Assembly: GCA_022575985.1 (NCBI GenBank)
Contig: JAKSXM010000014.1
Coordinates: 4,030,001-4,094,000, forward strand
Length of the DNA stretch: 64,000 bases
Direction: 5' to 3'
From: Anagrus nilaparvatae
Lineage: Eukaryota > Arthropoda > Insecta > Hymenoptera > Mymaridae
Shown: positions 23,540-34,496 of the stretch, one piece after another
Layout: each line of letters starts with the position of its first letter
Position numbering within the stretch: position 1 is the first letter of the stretch
The notes under the pieces: generated by a model
Databases searched by the model: none
Told to the model about the DNA's origin: nothing
What the model saw: the letters and a program-made list of their open reading frames with translations, nothing else
Position numbers and translations under genes: made by a program

Positions 23540-25101
23540 TGTAAATATACCAATGAAAAAGATGATTTTAATACAGAAATTAAAATAATTAAACAAAGCG
23601 CAAAAAATAACGGTTACAATATAGAAATCATAGACAAATTAATCAAAAAGCATTTATACATATTTGATAAATGCTTGACCAAATTTTTACAAAAATATAT
23701 CCAAAAACCTTGTTCAACAGTTAAAAATAGCAAAGAAATCATAAATCTACTAAAAAATAATGTAATCCCTGATGAATATGAACTAGCATCTTTAGATGTG
23801 GTAGCTATGATTCCAAGCATTTCCCATAATTTAGTCATACAGGCAATAGAAAGAAATTGGGAATTTCTAGCTAATAACTTAACTATTTCCAAATCGGAAT
23901 TCCTATTAGGCATTAACTTTTTATTAACTTCAACCTACTTACAATTTAACAATAAATATTATAAACAAATTAAAGGTCTACCAATGGGTTTTTGTTCGTA
24001 ACCATTTTTTTGCGAACTGGTTATGGACCACTTAGAAAAATCAGCTTTAGCAACATTAAAAAGTAGTTTAGTACTAAATAATTCCTCAAACTTTTTCTTT
24101 TCTCCTCCAAAAGAATGCAAATCTCCAGTAATATTTTATAAACGTTATGTTGATGACATTTTTATAATTTTTAACAAAAAATATAATGAAAAAATCCTTA
24201 ATACTTTTAATAATTACAATTCAGATATCAAATTCACAATAGAAAATGAAGATATTTCTGATCATTGCATAAATTTTCTTGATATAAAAATTTACAGAAA
24301 CAATAATTCTTTTGCTTCTACCAATTGGTATCGCAAAAATACTTACTCAGGACGCTATTTAAATTTTCATTCTCACCATCCTACCCACCAAAAAATAGCA
24401 ATGGTCTATAACTTAATCGATAATTGCATACTTTTGTCAGATAAAAAATTCCAACATGATAATATTCAAATTGCAAAAAAATTTTTGATTTGCAATAATT
24501 ACCCGTCGGATTTCATAAATAAATACATTACTAAAAGAATTTGTCATTTAAAAAATAATAATGTACAAAACAACGATAAAGTAAATTCAATAGATTGGTT
24601 AATATTACCCTTTTATAAATATATTTATTTAATTTATTAAACCAAAATATTATAATTAATTTAAAAAATCTCAACGTGATAATCATTAACAAAAATATCA
24701 ATAAATTCAATAACCTTATTAAACTCGGAAAAGATAAACTTGAAAAAATGGAAACTAGGGACATTGTTTACAAAATTAAATGTAATAACTGTGACTACGT
24801 ATATATAGGCCAATCAGGGCGTAAATTAAGAAAACGTATTTCAGAGCATAAAACAGACTATGATAATAAACACAAAGATTCCATTTTTTATAAACATCAA
24901 TTAAGCACCAATCACAATTTTGACTTTAACGAAACGACTATAATAGATACCGAATCAAATTATTACAAAAGAACCTTCTCCGAAATGACACATATTCAAA
25001 TCCACAAAAAAACTCTTAATCGCAAACAAGACACTCAACATTTAAAATATTTTTTAAAAAACACTATCAATCTGATAAAAAAACGAGTTAGAAGACGCTA
25101 A
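23540..25101 (+). pseudogene. Penelope-like element copy 2, RT plus GIY-YIG
   Basis: This is the best preserved Penelope-like copy. 23675-24001 holds RT motif A 'ASLDVVAMIPSI' and motif B 'GLPMGF'. A stop follows, then 24023-24640 with 'YKRYVDDIFI' (catalytic YVDD at 24146-24157) and the post-palm region with 'HHPTHQKIAMVYN'. After a frameshift near 24635 comes 24676-25101 with the GIY-YIG endonuclease: 'IVYKIKCNNCDYVYIGQSGR' and 'RISEHK'. Upstream, 23575-23670 contains 'NGYNIEIIDKLIKK', which resembles the segment that normally lies between palm and endonuclease, so the order may be rearranged. At least two frame disruptions make it non-functional. RT would copy the element's RNA and the nuclease nick the target. 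Confidence 0.93.
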
Positions 25102-25815
25102 CATATTACTAATTAGATCTCAAAAATTCTTATAAAAAATATTTTTCCTTTGATCCCTATTAAAATTATATACCTTCCAAAAGGATTTTTTACCCAAAAT
25201 AATTATTTTCAAATTTAAAAAAATTTTTTTTAATAAAAAGATTTTCAATAAATTTTAGTTCATACATGTCAATAAAAAATAAAAAATAAAAGTTTTTTAA
25301 AGTCAACAGTTAAAAAATTCTATAATTTTTAAAAAAAATTCCCCCTTAAAAAATTGTCATAAAAACTAGTCCTTCATATATATATCTATACATAAATATT
25401 TATTTTTATAAAAAATTTTTTGTATTACTCGGCCAATTTCAAAGAAATTACATTAAAATCAAAGTTAATGTCATATAACATAGAACAGATATTTTGTAAA
25501 TGTATACATATATATAACGTAACACTTAAAAAAATAGTATAATTTATAAGTGGTAGTTCATAATTTACATGTGTAATAAGCAGTTTTTTCCTTTTTTCCC
25601 CCCCTTTTTTTTATATAAAAACTTTTTTTCTAGACTTGTTAAATTTAAAATCAAAAATAACATTTAGTTTAACAGCAGACTCATTAATGTTAAGAATAAA
25701 AATAAAAAGTTAAAATTTTAAATAAATTTTGTCTTTTAAATGTAAGTTTTTCTAATATTATAAAAAAGTGTAAAATCGTTTTTTAAAAAAATTTTTTATA
25801 TAACTCAAATGTATT
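25102..25815. other. AT-rich 3' region of Penelope copy 2
   Basis: Non-coding sequence between the endonuclease stop and the degenerate hammerhead motif, presumably the element's 3' UTR. No other feature is seen. Confidence 0.5.
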
Positions 25816-25862
25816 TTTCAGATTTTGACAAGGAAAGCTAGTCTTTCGAAACGTCAATGAAA
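25816..25862 (+). ncRNA. Degenerate hammerhead ribozyme motif
   Basis: In order: TTTC-ag-ATT (stem I), TTGACAA in place of CTGANGA (two transitions, at C3 and G8), stem II GAAAG/CTTTC (25833-25837 with 25843-25847), and GAAACGTC (25848-25855), the third-stem and cleavage-site string seen in Penelope hammerheads, then AAT-GAAA closing stem I. With the two core changes it should be inactive. Its place about 715 nt downstream of Penelope copy 2 supports a shared origin with the motif at 20268-20309. Confidence 0.6.
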
Positions 25863-25867
25863 TAAAG

Positions 25868-26195
25868 GGATCTACTCGGAACCTACACATTTCGAACCTG
25901 CACATCTATTTTCTTACACATTTTATTACACGAAAAAAATATTACACATTAAATAAATTACCTAAATAAATCTTACACAAGTGTAGGAAAATTAATAATT
26001 AAATATTTTATACAGTTTTATAATTTTCATATTGTTTTACAATTAAAATATATAAAATATTTAATTATTAATTTTCCTACACTTGTGTAAGATTTATTTT
26101 GGTAATTTATTTAATGTGTAATATTTTTTTCGTGTCATAAAATGTGTAAGAAAATAGATGTGCAAGGTCGAAATGTGTAGGTTCCGAGTAGATCC
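25868..26195. mobile_element. Palindromic MITE, 328 bp, 8-bp target duplication
   Basis: The element is nearly all palindrome: arms 25868-26015 and 26048-26195 differ at only a handful of positions. The outer ends are GGATCTACTCGG and its complement. AAATAAAG flanks both sides (25860-25867 and 26196-26203). The string 'ttacaca' recurs several times in each arm and could be a transposase-binding repeat. An 8-bp duplication fits hAT or P superfamilies, but I cannot assign it further. It landed 5 nt downstream of the hammerhead cleavage-site motif. Confidence 0.92.
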
Positions 26196-26424
26196 AAATA
26201 AAGAAAACATTTCATAAAAAAATTTGTTCCATTCTGATCGTTATATTTTTATTTAACATTCTTATTTTTATAAATAAGAAAATAATAAAAAATAATTTTC
26301 TACATTAAATTTTAAATTGGAACGTGAAAATAGTATTTAATACTTTTTTCAAATTAAGAAAAATTTCCATTTTTTCTTATAATTAAAAAAAAAAAAAAAA
26401 TAACGCAAATAATAATAAAATTTA

Positions 26425-27790
26425 TAAAAATACATACATTCGTTCAAAACACACTACGAAATTAACAAGTATTTTAGGAAATACTATAAAAAAATACGGA
26501 TATAATATTGGTTTCAAAACTGACAATAAATTTGTAAAACATTTCAAAAACAACAAAAATAACAACATAAATATCAATTTTTTAGATAGGACGGGCGTCT
26601 ATAAAAAATCATGAAACATGCGACAAAATATATATTCGCCCTGAGGCGAATGGTAGAAGGGATATAAAAAATTCGATCGACGCGCTCGCGGTGGCGTAAA
26701 TATTAGTCCGCGTTGGGAAATATATGTATGCAAATATATAGATATTATACACAAAATATTTTTTAATTAATTAAAAAATTCTTTAATAACCGTATTTTGT
26801 TATAAATAGTGAAAAAATAAGTTCTAAATGTATTTAAATTGATTTTTTTTTATTCTTATAAATTTTTCCGTATACTACACTTCTGAAATAAGTAAATAAT
26901 GCTCACTCTTACCAATGATCATATGTTTTTTGTGTATATTTTATTGTTTTTGGGTGAAATAATTGAATTTTTTGCAGATTTTTTGTTAAAGAATATTAAT
27001 TAGCATAAAATACATTCATCCCAACACAAAGAAGTATTTTGTCTTTGTAAAATAACAATAAAAACATTACAATCTTCTGTTTGATGACTCAAAAGTATTG
27101 ATATTATTTTTCTCTTAGAAAAAAAATATCATTATTGCTTGCATTTTCTTAGCGATAACAATTATTAACAGTTTCTATCAATAATTTATCAAATTTAATC
27201 AAATTGTAACACAAAAACTAATTTAATATATTTGCATTGAATACCGCACATAACCCTCTTAACATAAATAAAATTAACTTTTATAAAATTTACAATTATA
27301 TATTCTTTTTATCTTATAAAATAAAGATACATTTTATTATTACAATTGCTATGCTAAAAAAATTTTATCCAAAATGCAGTTTATAATTGTTTAATTTCCA
27401 ATTTTCAAAATTTTTCCTATGCTTTACGTGTAAAGTTTTCCCAATAAAAAAGGAGAAACCACGTGACTTACTAGAATCCGCCATTACCCTCACGGCGAAT
27501 AGGACAAACAGGACGCAGCTTCCGAAAAAGGTTTAAGGACCATATACCGAAAACAAACAAACTACATTCCCAAGAACAATTAGAAAAAACAAATACTAAA
27601 TACGGACTACACCTATTAAATAATAATCATGACTACACAGACAATAAAATAAATAATATACATAAAAATTTAAAGCCAATATATTTTTGCAATAAAGAAA
27701 TTTTTAGACACACTGGAAGAATTTGAGATTTATAAACACACAAAAACAGAGGCGGACAAATTACTTAATGATAAATTACTCTATAAAAAA
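26425..27790 (+). pseudogene. Penelope-like element copy 3, endonuclease region, split
   Basis: The first block (about 26425-26634) contains 'NIGFKTDNKFVKHF' and 'DRTGVYKK', the linker and start of a GIY-YIG domain, then 'ETCDKIY'. The second (27500-27790) continues with 'IGQTGRSFRKRFKDH' and ends 'NKEIFRHTGRI' with later stops. A TIR element at 26635-27499 separates them exactly between the Y and the IG of the YIG motif. RT is missing. The copy follows Penelope copy 2 in the same orientation, so the two may descend from a tandem pair. Confidence 0.85.
26635..27499. mobile_element. TIR element, 865 bp, TTCGCC ends, TA flanks
   Basis: The inverted ends match over about 22 bp with some mismatches: TTCGCCCTGAGGCGAATGG on the left and TTCGCCGTGAGGGTAATGG on the other strand at the right. 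TA flanks both ends. It interrupts the GIY-YIG coding sequence of Penelope copy 3, which supports the boundaries to within 2 nt. The inside is AT-rich with a short GC-rich patch near 26675-26710 and holds no transposase. Confidence 0.82.
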
Positions 27791-27929
27791 AAATAATAAT
27801 AATAATGAACGTAAAGTTAGCAGCGAAACTCAGAATGGACTAGCAGCGAAAACAGTGGTTCTCAATGAATTAAGAAAATATAAGTTAAATTAACATACTG
27901 ATTTAAAATTGGGATACGGGAGTCTCTTT

Positions 27930-28700
27930 AGCCATTAAGTTCAGATTTTTCATCAGAGAAGTGAAAAAATTTGAATTTATTAGGAAAATCCGGAAAATTA
28001 TATTATTTTTATTTTTAAAAACTTTAAAAACGTATGTAACTACATTTTAACAATCTTTCAACAAAAAGTCGATACTAGAGGGACCAAAAAACAAAAACCA
28101 TATCCAGAAAATTCGAAAAATTGGTAAATTTCCTCAAAAAATATTAAAAAAATTTTATCTTTAAATTTTTAATCAAGAATCTGCAAAGTTTGATTTACAA
28201 AGAAAATTAAAAAGTGGCAGTGGAAAAATAATTCAATGATTTTCACCTAAAAAACCAATATGAATATCTCCCGATTTAGTACATTTACCCAGAGATACTT
28301 TAGCTTGCTGGAAGCAGATATTTGGCTAAAAAAGAAAAACTATGTCCTGAAAATTCGGAAAATAATTAAATTTTCTCATTTAAATTTAAACAATTATAAT
28401 TTCAAATTTTTAATTAAAAATCTGGAGTTTGCTCGAAAAAGAAAAAATAAAAAAAAAAGGAAAAACTTAGAAAATAATTAAGCTATTTCCACCTAAAAAA
28501 TAATATAAAAACTTTTTTAAATTTCTCATTTAACATTTATACACAGATATACTTTTGATAGGTAAAACCATATTATTGGTCACGAAAAGAAAAACCCTAC
28601 CCGGAAAATATCAGAAAATTATTTAATTTACATTAGAAAATAAAATAATGTATTTTCAAGTTTGTAATCATAAAAGGCAAAATGTTGAACAAAAATCAGA
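27930..28700. repeat. Three decayed tandem units of about 240 bp
   Basis: The block 'accaaaaaacaaaaaccat ... gaaaattcg' recurs near 28085, 28325 and 28565 with heavy divergence ('gaaaaactatgtcctgaaaa', 'gaaaaaccctacccggaaaa'). Non-coding. An open frame at 28260-28481 is lysine-rich low-complexity and not taken as a gene. Confidence 0.5.
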
Positions 28701-28794
28701 AATAATCAAAAATCGGCATAGAGAATTCGGGAAATTATTTTAATAATAATAATAATTTAAACTAGAAAATAAAAGTGAATTTTAAAAAAATGAT

Positions 28795-29585
28795 ATAAAA
28801 ATACTTTACCTACTTTTGAAAAAGTATAATATTTTATGGGATAGACATTATATTTTCTTTGCGAAGTTTCTGTTATATTTTTTTAAGGATTTTTCAAATT
28901 AGGCTAAAGAATTTATTCATATCTAGAATTAGCCTGGGATGTCTATTTTTTTTTTTTAATATATTTTTTCTAATAAGTCTAAAGAATTTATTGATATCTT
29001 CGATTAGCCTGGGATTCCTAAGATTTTTCTATACATTAGACATCTAAAATTTATATTACACCTTTTGTTGCTTTTTTTCTATCCCTGCCGGATCTGTAAG
29101 CCAATATTTTCAATAAAAAAAATAATTTTTGCTTTTGCTATTGAATGGAGAGAATAAAAAATTCAATATGCTGATCTGATCAATTTGGCAAGAAATGAAT
29201 GATAAAAAATAATACAGCTTTCTAAAATATTCAAAGTTTTTTTTTTATTCATTTTGATAATATTCATTATGCATAATTTAACTATTGCCTTACAGACCCG
29301 GCAGGGATAGAAAAAAAGCAACAAAACTTGCAATGTAAATTTGAGATGTCTAATGTATAAAAAAATCTTAGGAATCCCAGGCTAATCCAAGATATCAATA
29401 ACTTCTTTAGACTTATTTGAAAAAATATATTTAAAAAAAAAATAGACATCCCAGGCTAATTCTAGATATGAATAAATTCTTTAGCCTAATTTGAAAAATA
29501 TAACAGAAAATTCGCAAGGAAAATATAATGTCTATCCCATAAAATATTATACTTTTTCAAAAGTAGGTAAAGTAAGTAAAGATAT
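28795..29585. repeat. Palindrome, arms about 300 bp
   Basis: Left arm 28795-29115 and right arm 29290-29585 are reverse complements, with landmarks 'tattttatgggatagaca', 'attagcctgggat' (twice per arm) and 'tctatccctgccgg'. The doubled 'agcctgggat' shows that each arm includes a short tandem duplication. Loop about 175 bp. Confidence 0.85.
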
Positions 29586-29646
29586 CATAACAGTCGCAAG
29601 GTTTAAAAAAAAACTATGTGAAGCATTTAATAAAACTATAAATAAT

Positions 29647-29715
29647 GAATAAAAAACGCTGCCAAATTATGGGCACTAAGATTCCTCAAGCAATGACAAA
29701 TATTCAATATGAGTT
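29647..29715 (+). repeat. Short dispersed repeat R2, copy 2
   Basis: Matches 9205-9275 in the same orientation ('aaacgctgccaaattat' ... 'atatgagttga'). Confidence 0.6.
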
Positions 29716-30099
29716 GATATGTATACATATATGCGAGTGTATACGCGTATCCGGTATCACGGCGAGAATTTTATTTACATAATTATATCTAATACTATAA
29801 GCAGCTGTGATTTTTGTTTTATTTTATGACTGTACGGGCCCGTATTTAAATATCTATTTTTATTCATGTTCTCCTGATACATTTGGATATACAAAATTCA
29901 AAATATTTTAAGGAATTCATGTACCAATATTATATGTATACTAACTCTTGCGTTATTATTACCTAATAACAGAAAAGAATAAAAATCCCCTTTCCTTATA
30001 ATTTAAATATAATGTATAATGATATATTTTTAATTTTAATATTTGTTACGTCCAATTATAAAATTTGATTTGAGCAAATTTTTTTTTTTTTTTTTTTTT
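29716..30099. other. Non-coding AT-rich stretch
   Basis: No gene is seen; it ends in a poly(T) run at about 30080-30099. Confidence 0.4.
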
Positions 30100-30413
30100 C
30101 TTCTCTAAAAATGTCCTGAAAAATCCTGAACAAATGTTTGGATTTTTATAAAAATTGGTGGAAATCGCATTTTACGTATAGTATCAAGAAGTAAAATTTT
30201 TTTTAAAAAATTTCAATTTTTACGGCTAAAATCGCCAAATTTTGAAATTAGCGCCATTTTATGATAGTATATAATATAATATTATAAGTTAATTTTTTTT
30301 GGTTCCTCAATGAGAAACCATTGTGATGGATCAAATTTTGGTTTTTGATTTTTTGGCATATAAGCACGTTTTGAGACCTCAGGAAGCTAAAAAAACGATT
30401 TTTAAAAAAAGTC

Positions 30414-30454
<41 letters not shown>

Positions 30455-31729
30455 TCGGGGAATTTCACAAACATTATGGAATTAAGACCTAATTTTTTTT
30501 TCAAAAATTTTTTTACCAAAAAATCTCGTGGTCTCTGTAAAAAATTTTATGATTTTAACTTTATTAGCAGGGGAAGGACAGCAATAAATGCATCAATAAA
30601 ATACGAAAAAAAAAATTTTATTTTTATATTTTTAATTAATTAAATTAAAACAATTTTTAATTAGGAAAAATAAGTCATTTATTTTTGGTAGGCTTTTTGC
30701 TTAGTCATTCATTAACTATTTCCTTCGGAAAATTAGCAAAAGTATTTGATTTTTATGCATTTTCTATCCATGCTACGTGGTCGGCGTTTGTTTTCCGATG
30801 GATTTTTTTAAAATTTAAAGTATATCTAGGCATATGCCGACCATATTAAATTTACCCGGAAAATCGGTTTTCTAATACCATTTAACTAGGCTGTAAAAGC
30901 CCTTAGTAACCAAATAATTTGGTCGGCATTTTTAAATTCAGGTTCTATAGGTACAAAATAGCTTAGTTCATTTCCCTACAAGCGGTAATCGATCATAACA
31001 TTTTTTAGTGTTACGGGCTCAAGGGCTATATATCCCTCTCACTTAGAAGCAATGAATTTAAAGTGAGAGAAAATATTCTCATATATGTAAGCTAAGCTAG
31101 CTTTTGCTTGCGATGGAGGGTCGCGTGAACGCCCCCCTCTATCCCATAAATCCAAAGCTAACGCTTTGGCTTGATAAATCCTACGCAATAAAAAAAAACA
31201 CATTTATGAATTAATAAACTTCCTCCTACCATGTAATTACATGTTTATGTATAACAGATGTGATTTCAAATACTTAACATAGAAATAATAAAAATCTTTA
31301 TAGACAATATAGAAATATTCAAAATAGCTTCAGTTAGTTGTAATACAAATGTGAGTCTAAATGGACATAATTTTAAAGATAAAAAATATATTCAAATGTT
31401 TTAAATAAATTTAATTTAAGTATAATACAGACCTGATGATAGGAATTTATTCCTGAAACTAGTCGTCTAATTATTATGTTAAAAATAAAGTTGTAAAAGA
31501 AAGGATCAATAATTAAATTAAAATAAAAATTGTTTTAATTTAATTAATTAAAAATATAAAATTAAAATTTTTTTTTTCTTATTTTATTGATGCATTTATT
31601 GCTGTCCTTCCCCTCCTAATAAAGTTACAATCATAAAATTTTTTACAGAGACCACGAGATTTTTTGGTAAAAAAATTTTTGGAAAAAAAAATTAGGTCTT
31701 AATTCCATAATGTTTGTGAAATATCCCCG

Positions 31730-31773
<44 letters not shown>

Positions 31774-32080
31774 GACTTTTTTAAAAATCGGTTTTTTAGC
31801 TTTCTGAGGTCTCAAAACGTGCTTATATGCCAAAAAATCAAAAACCAAAATTTGATCCATCACAATGGTTCCTCATTGAGGAACCAAAAAAAATTAATTT
31901 ATAATATACTATCATAAAATGGCGCTAATTTCAAAATTTGGCGATTTTAGCCGTAAAAATTGAAATTTTTTAAAAAAAATTTTACTTCTTGATACTATAC
32001 GTAAAATGTGATTTCCACCAATTTTTATAAAAATCCAAACATTTGTTCAGGATTTTTCAGGACATTTTTAGAGAAAAAAA
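30100..32080. repeat. Palindrome, arms about 555 bp, with mirrored microsatellite
   Basis: The left arm 30100-30657 and right arm 31527-32080 are closely matched reverse complements from 'aaaatgtcctgaaaaatcc' inward. A (GT)n run at 30417-30453 is mirrored by (CA)n at 31733-31769. Part of each arm ('gacagcaataaatgcatca') also occurs at 22260-22305. The 870-bp loop is unique sequence and contains a hammerhead motif at 31429-31468. Confidence 0.92.
31429..31468 (+). ncRNA. Hammerhead ribozyme motif, well preserved
   Basis: AGAC (31429-31432) pairs with GUCU (31465-31468) as stem I. Between them are CUGAUGA (31433-31439), stem II AGGAA/UUCCU (31441-31445 with 31450-31454), GAAA (31455-31458) and a minimal palindromic stem III ACUAGU with C at the cleavage position (31464). 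All conserved core bases are present. No Penelope coding sequence is visible nearby, so this may be a solo 3' remnant of a Penelope-like element or a related small retroelement. Confidence 0.78.
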
Positions 32081-32430
32081 AAATTTTTTGGAAGTTAGAA
32101 TCTACTTTTAATGCAGCCTTACTACCATAGTTTTATTATAAACTCAATAACGAAAATTTTCCATTTTTTTTTATACGATCACTTTAGCCAGAGATATTTT
32201 AAAAATAGTCAAGAAAATTTTTTTAAATTCATCATAAAAAAATTTTTGAGCATTTTTTTGTGAAGCGGAAGCGTCAAGTCTACAAAAAATATACCTAATT
32301 ACTAAGTTCTGTACAAATTAAAAAAAAAAAACCTGTCTTTCCTTTTACATCACTATTAAATCCTTATTTGACTCCACTATATGATAAAAATTACTTTAAA
32401 TTAACTGTTAACAACTTACTGTTGTTTTAA
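32081..32430. other. Non-coding AT-rich stretch
   Basis: Nothing recognisable. Confidence 0.4.
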
Positions 32431-32735
32431 CATGGAACATGTTCAAGGAGAGGGGGTACTCTGGAAATTTGAATAACCAGGGGGGGGGGTCAAATGTAAC
32501 TCCGATTTAAAGGGGTTAAATCGGGTTAAATGGGACTTAGAATTATTTTGATTTAGAGACTTTAAATAATACGGCTTTAAGAAATCAAAATAATTGGGAT
32601 TAGAATATTAACATCTAGTAGATATACTAGATAACTACATAATAATTACAAATTATAAAAATTGCAAATTGTATTGTAATTTTGCGTAATATTTATGCAT
32701 TATACCCAGCACCACTTATAAGTTTTTTTAATTGT
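32431..32735 (+). repeat. Dispersed repeat R3, copy 3
   Basis: Starts 'aacatggaacatgttc', with a G-run (gggggggggtcaaatg) and 'gacttagaattat'-type blocks. The right end lacks the 'aaaccggttataag' terminus and passes through 'acttataagttttttt', so it is a shortened, diverged copy. Confidence 0.65.
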
Positions 32736-33811
32736 TGAGCACTTCCTTAGGTTATGTGAAAACATCTTTTTTTTTCTTTAAGAGGCGTATAAAAGCTTTT
32801 TTGGGTCTAAAAAATGGGCGTTTTTTTTAGCAAAAATTTGTTGTTTAATGCGAATTTGAGCTAAAAAAGTATATTTTTTATTTAAATTTCCTAAGTTGGT
32901 GCCAATGATGCCCTAAGACCCAAATCTAATGCCCCCTCTCCAATCCTAACAACTTTTATATCAAACATTTTTTGTTATTTTGCTTTATTTTCTAGTTATT
33001 TGAGTATAAATTGTTTAAAATGAATAACTTTGTATAATTTTTGTATGTTAGTTTTTTTAATTTTACATTCTTTTTCTCTGTTATAATTGAAATACGAAGT
33101 CGCAAGGAAATTTATTTCTTAAAATGTACTATGTTTATTGTATAAGACTTATACAATAATTATTTTAATTGCTAAATAAAACATTAAATTTTAGATTGTA
33201 CAGTTTTGTTCAGATTTCTTATACATATAAGGGTGTAAGCCGTTTTGTAACCTAGCGCGGCTGCTCAAAGAGGGAAAACTTTATAACTTTTTTTTTTTTT
33301 AATTTTCTCATATTTTTTTACCTTATGATTTTTGATTTTGAAAAATGTTAAGAGTTATTAAAAATTGTAAGTTTCTTTTTCCTACTATGGGCACTTCTCA
33401 TACAATTTTCCTGAGAACTTTGTATCACCTTATTTTAGCATTCATCAAAAATATTTTGCATTAAAAAATAATAACTTTTCCAATTTGGAAGATTCTGAAG
33501 ACAGAACCGATGTACTATTTTTATTTCATTTAAAAAAAATAGTTAAATATTTTTTCTTTATAAATTTCATTTGTATGCATAAGAACTAGTAAAAGCGTTG
33601 TTTAATAAAACGAGAATTTTCTGAAAAGGTAATAAATTAAAAAATAAATTAATTGCATTGCAATGTGATTTATATAATGCAGAATAAAATTATTGGTAAC
33701 TTTAATAAAAAAAATACAGAGTTTTTGCTTTGTTTTACTTATAAAAACTCAATATATTAAAAAACCTAAGCTTAATCAATTATTATTACAACTTAAAATT
33801 TTGGTACTTAC
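32736..33811. other. Non-coding; possible intron
   Basis: No gene or repeat is recognised. If the exon candidate that follows on the minus strand is real, this stretch lies in its downstream intron. Confidence 0.35.
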
Positions 33812-33964
33812 ACAATTGTTGTTTTTGTCGAGATTCCATTATTATCATCTGTTCATGCTTTTGCCAAGCAGTATCTGTTGAATCTTGACTTGTAATGGAT
33901 TTACTTGAATTCGTGGAAGGCTGAATATTACCTTGGCCACCATCTCCACATCCATATTCCATTA
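33812..33964 (-). CDS. Candidate internal exon of an unknown host gene
   Basis: On the minus strand, an acceptor-like 'gctgtttcag' ends at 33965 and a good donor 'GTAAGT' starts at 33811. The 153 nt between are open in one frame (2 + 150 + 1 nt) and give polar sequence including 'MEYGCGDGGQGNIQPSTNSS' and 'DSTDTAWQKHEQMIIMESRQ'. The composition is clearly richer in GC and in codon-like structure than the AT-rich, stop-filled surroundings, and no transposon family I know has this sequence. I do not recognise the protein. It could be a real exon flanked by large repeat-filled introns or a captured fragment. Confidence 0.45.
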
Positions 33965-34490
33965 CTGAAACAGCTGTTAGCTAAATTACGTATACATTAG
34001 ATATGGGTCTTCTGAAAACTTTTCTATTCTAATTTCTAATAATCCCTGATATTTGTAGGTAGTTTTTTAAACTGAAAATATACAACTAGTTTAAAATTTT
34101 CAACAATAGAATCTTCTTAGCAATATAAGAGTGTAATAGTCTGATCCTAAACATTTTTATAGTAAATACCAAGAAAAACTAATTCCAAGTAGTAATTTTT
34201 AATTTTTCACCCTTTAATGGTTTTCCGATTCCCAAAATTGCAGATCTAAATTCAACGTGAAATAAAATTTCTTGTACTCAGAAAATTTTATTATTTTCCC
34301 AAAGATGCATGCAAACATATCAAATTCCTTTGAGATTTAAGCAAAAATATAGTTAAATTTTTAGAAAAATTTTATTTCATTGAATTATTTTTATTTTTGG
34401 GAAAGATATTAGTAAATAAACTTGAGGTTCGTATCTTTTTCCAATCGATAGTAAGTTTCTTTCATGCTGCATTTTATGAGAAGGACTGCG
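33965..34490. other. Non-coding; fragment of palindrome-end repeat
   Basis: 34418-34470 resembles the outer ends of the palindrome at 13035-16915 ('gaggttcgtatctttttcc', 'cgatagtaa'). Otherwise featureless. Confidence 0.45.
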
Positions 34491-34496
34491 GGTCTA

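Noticed and set aside
27945..27965. TCATCAG (CTGATGA on the minus strand) as hammerhead core
   Set aside because: No stem II hairpin or GAAA in place on the minus strand.
29580..29652. Possible LINE C-terminal tail ('SKDIITVARFKKKLCEAF')
   Set aside because: Only about 24 codons with no diagnostic motif; could be chance. Left unannotated.
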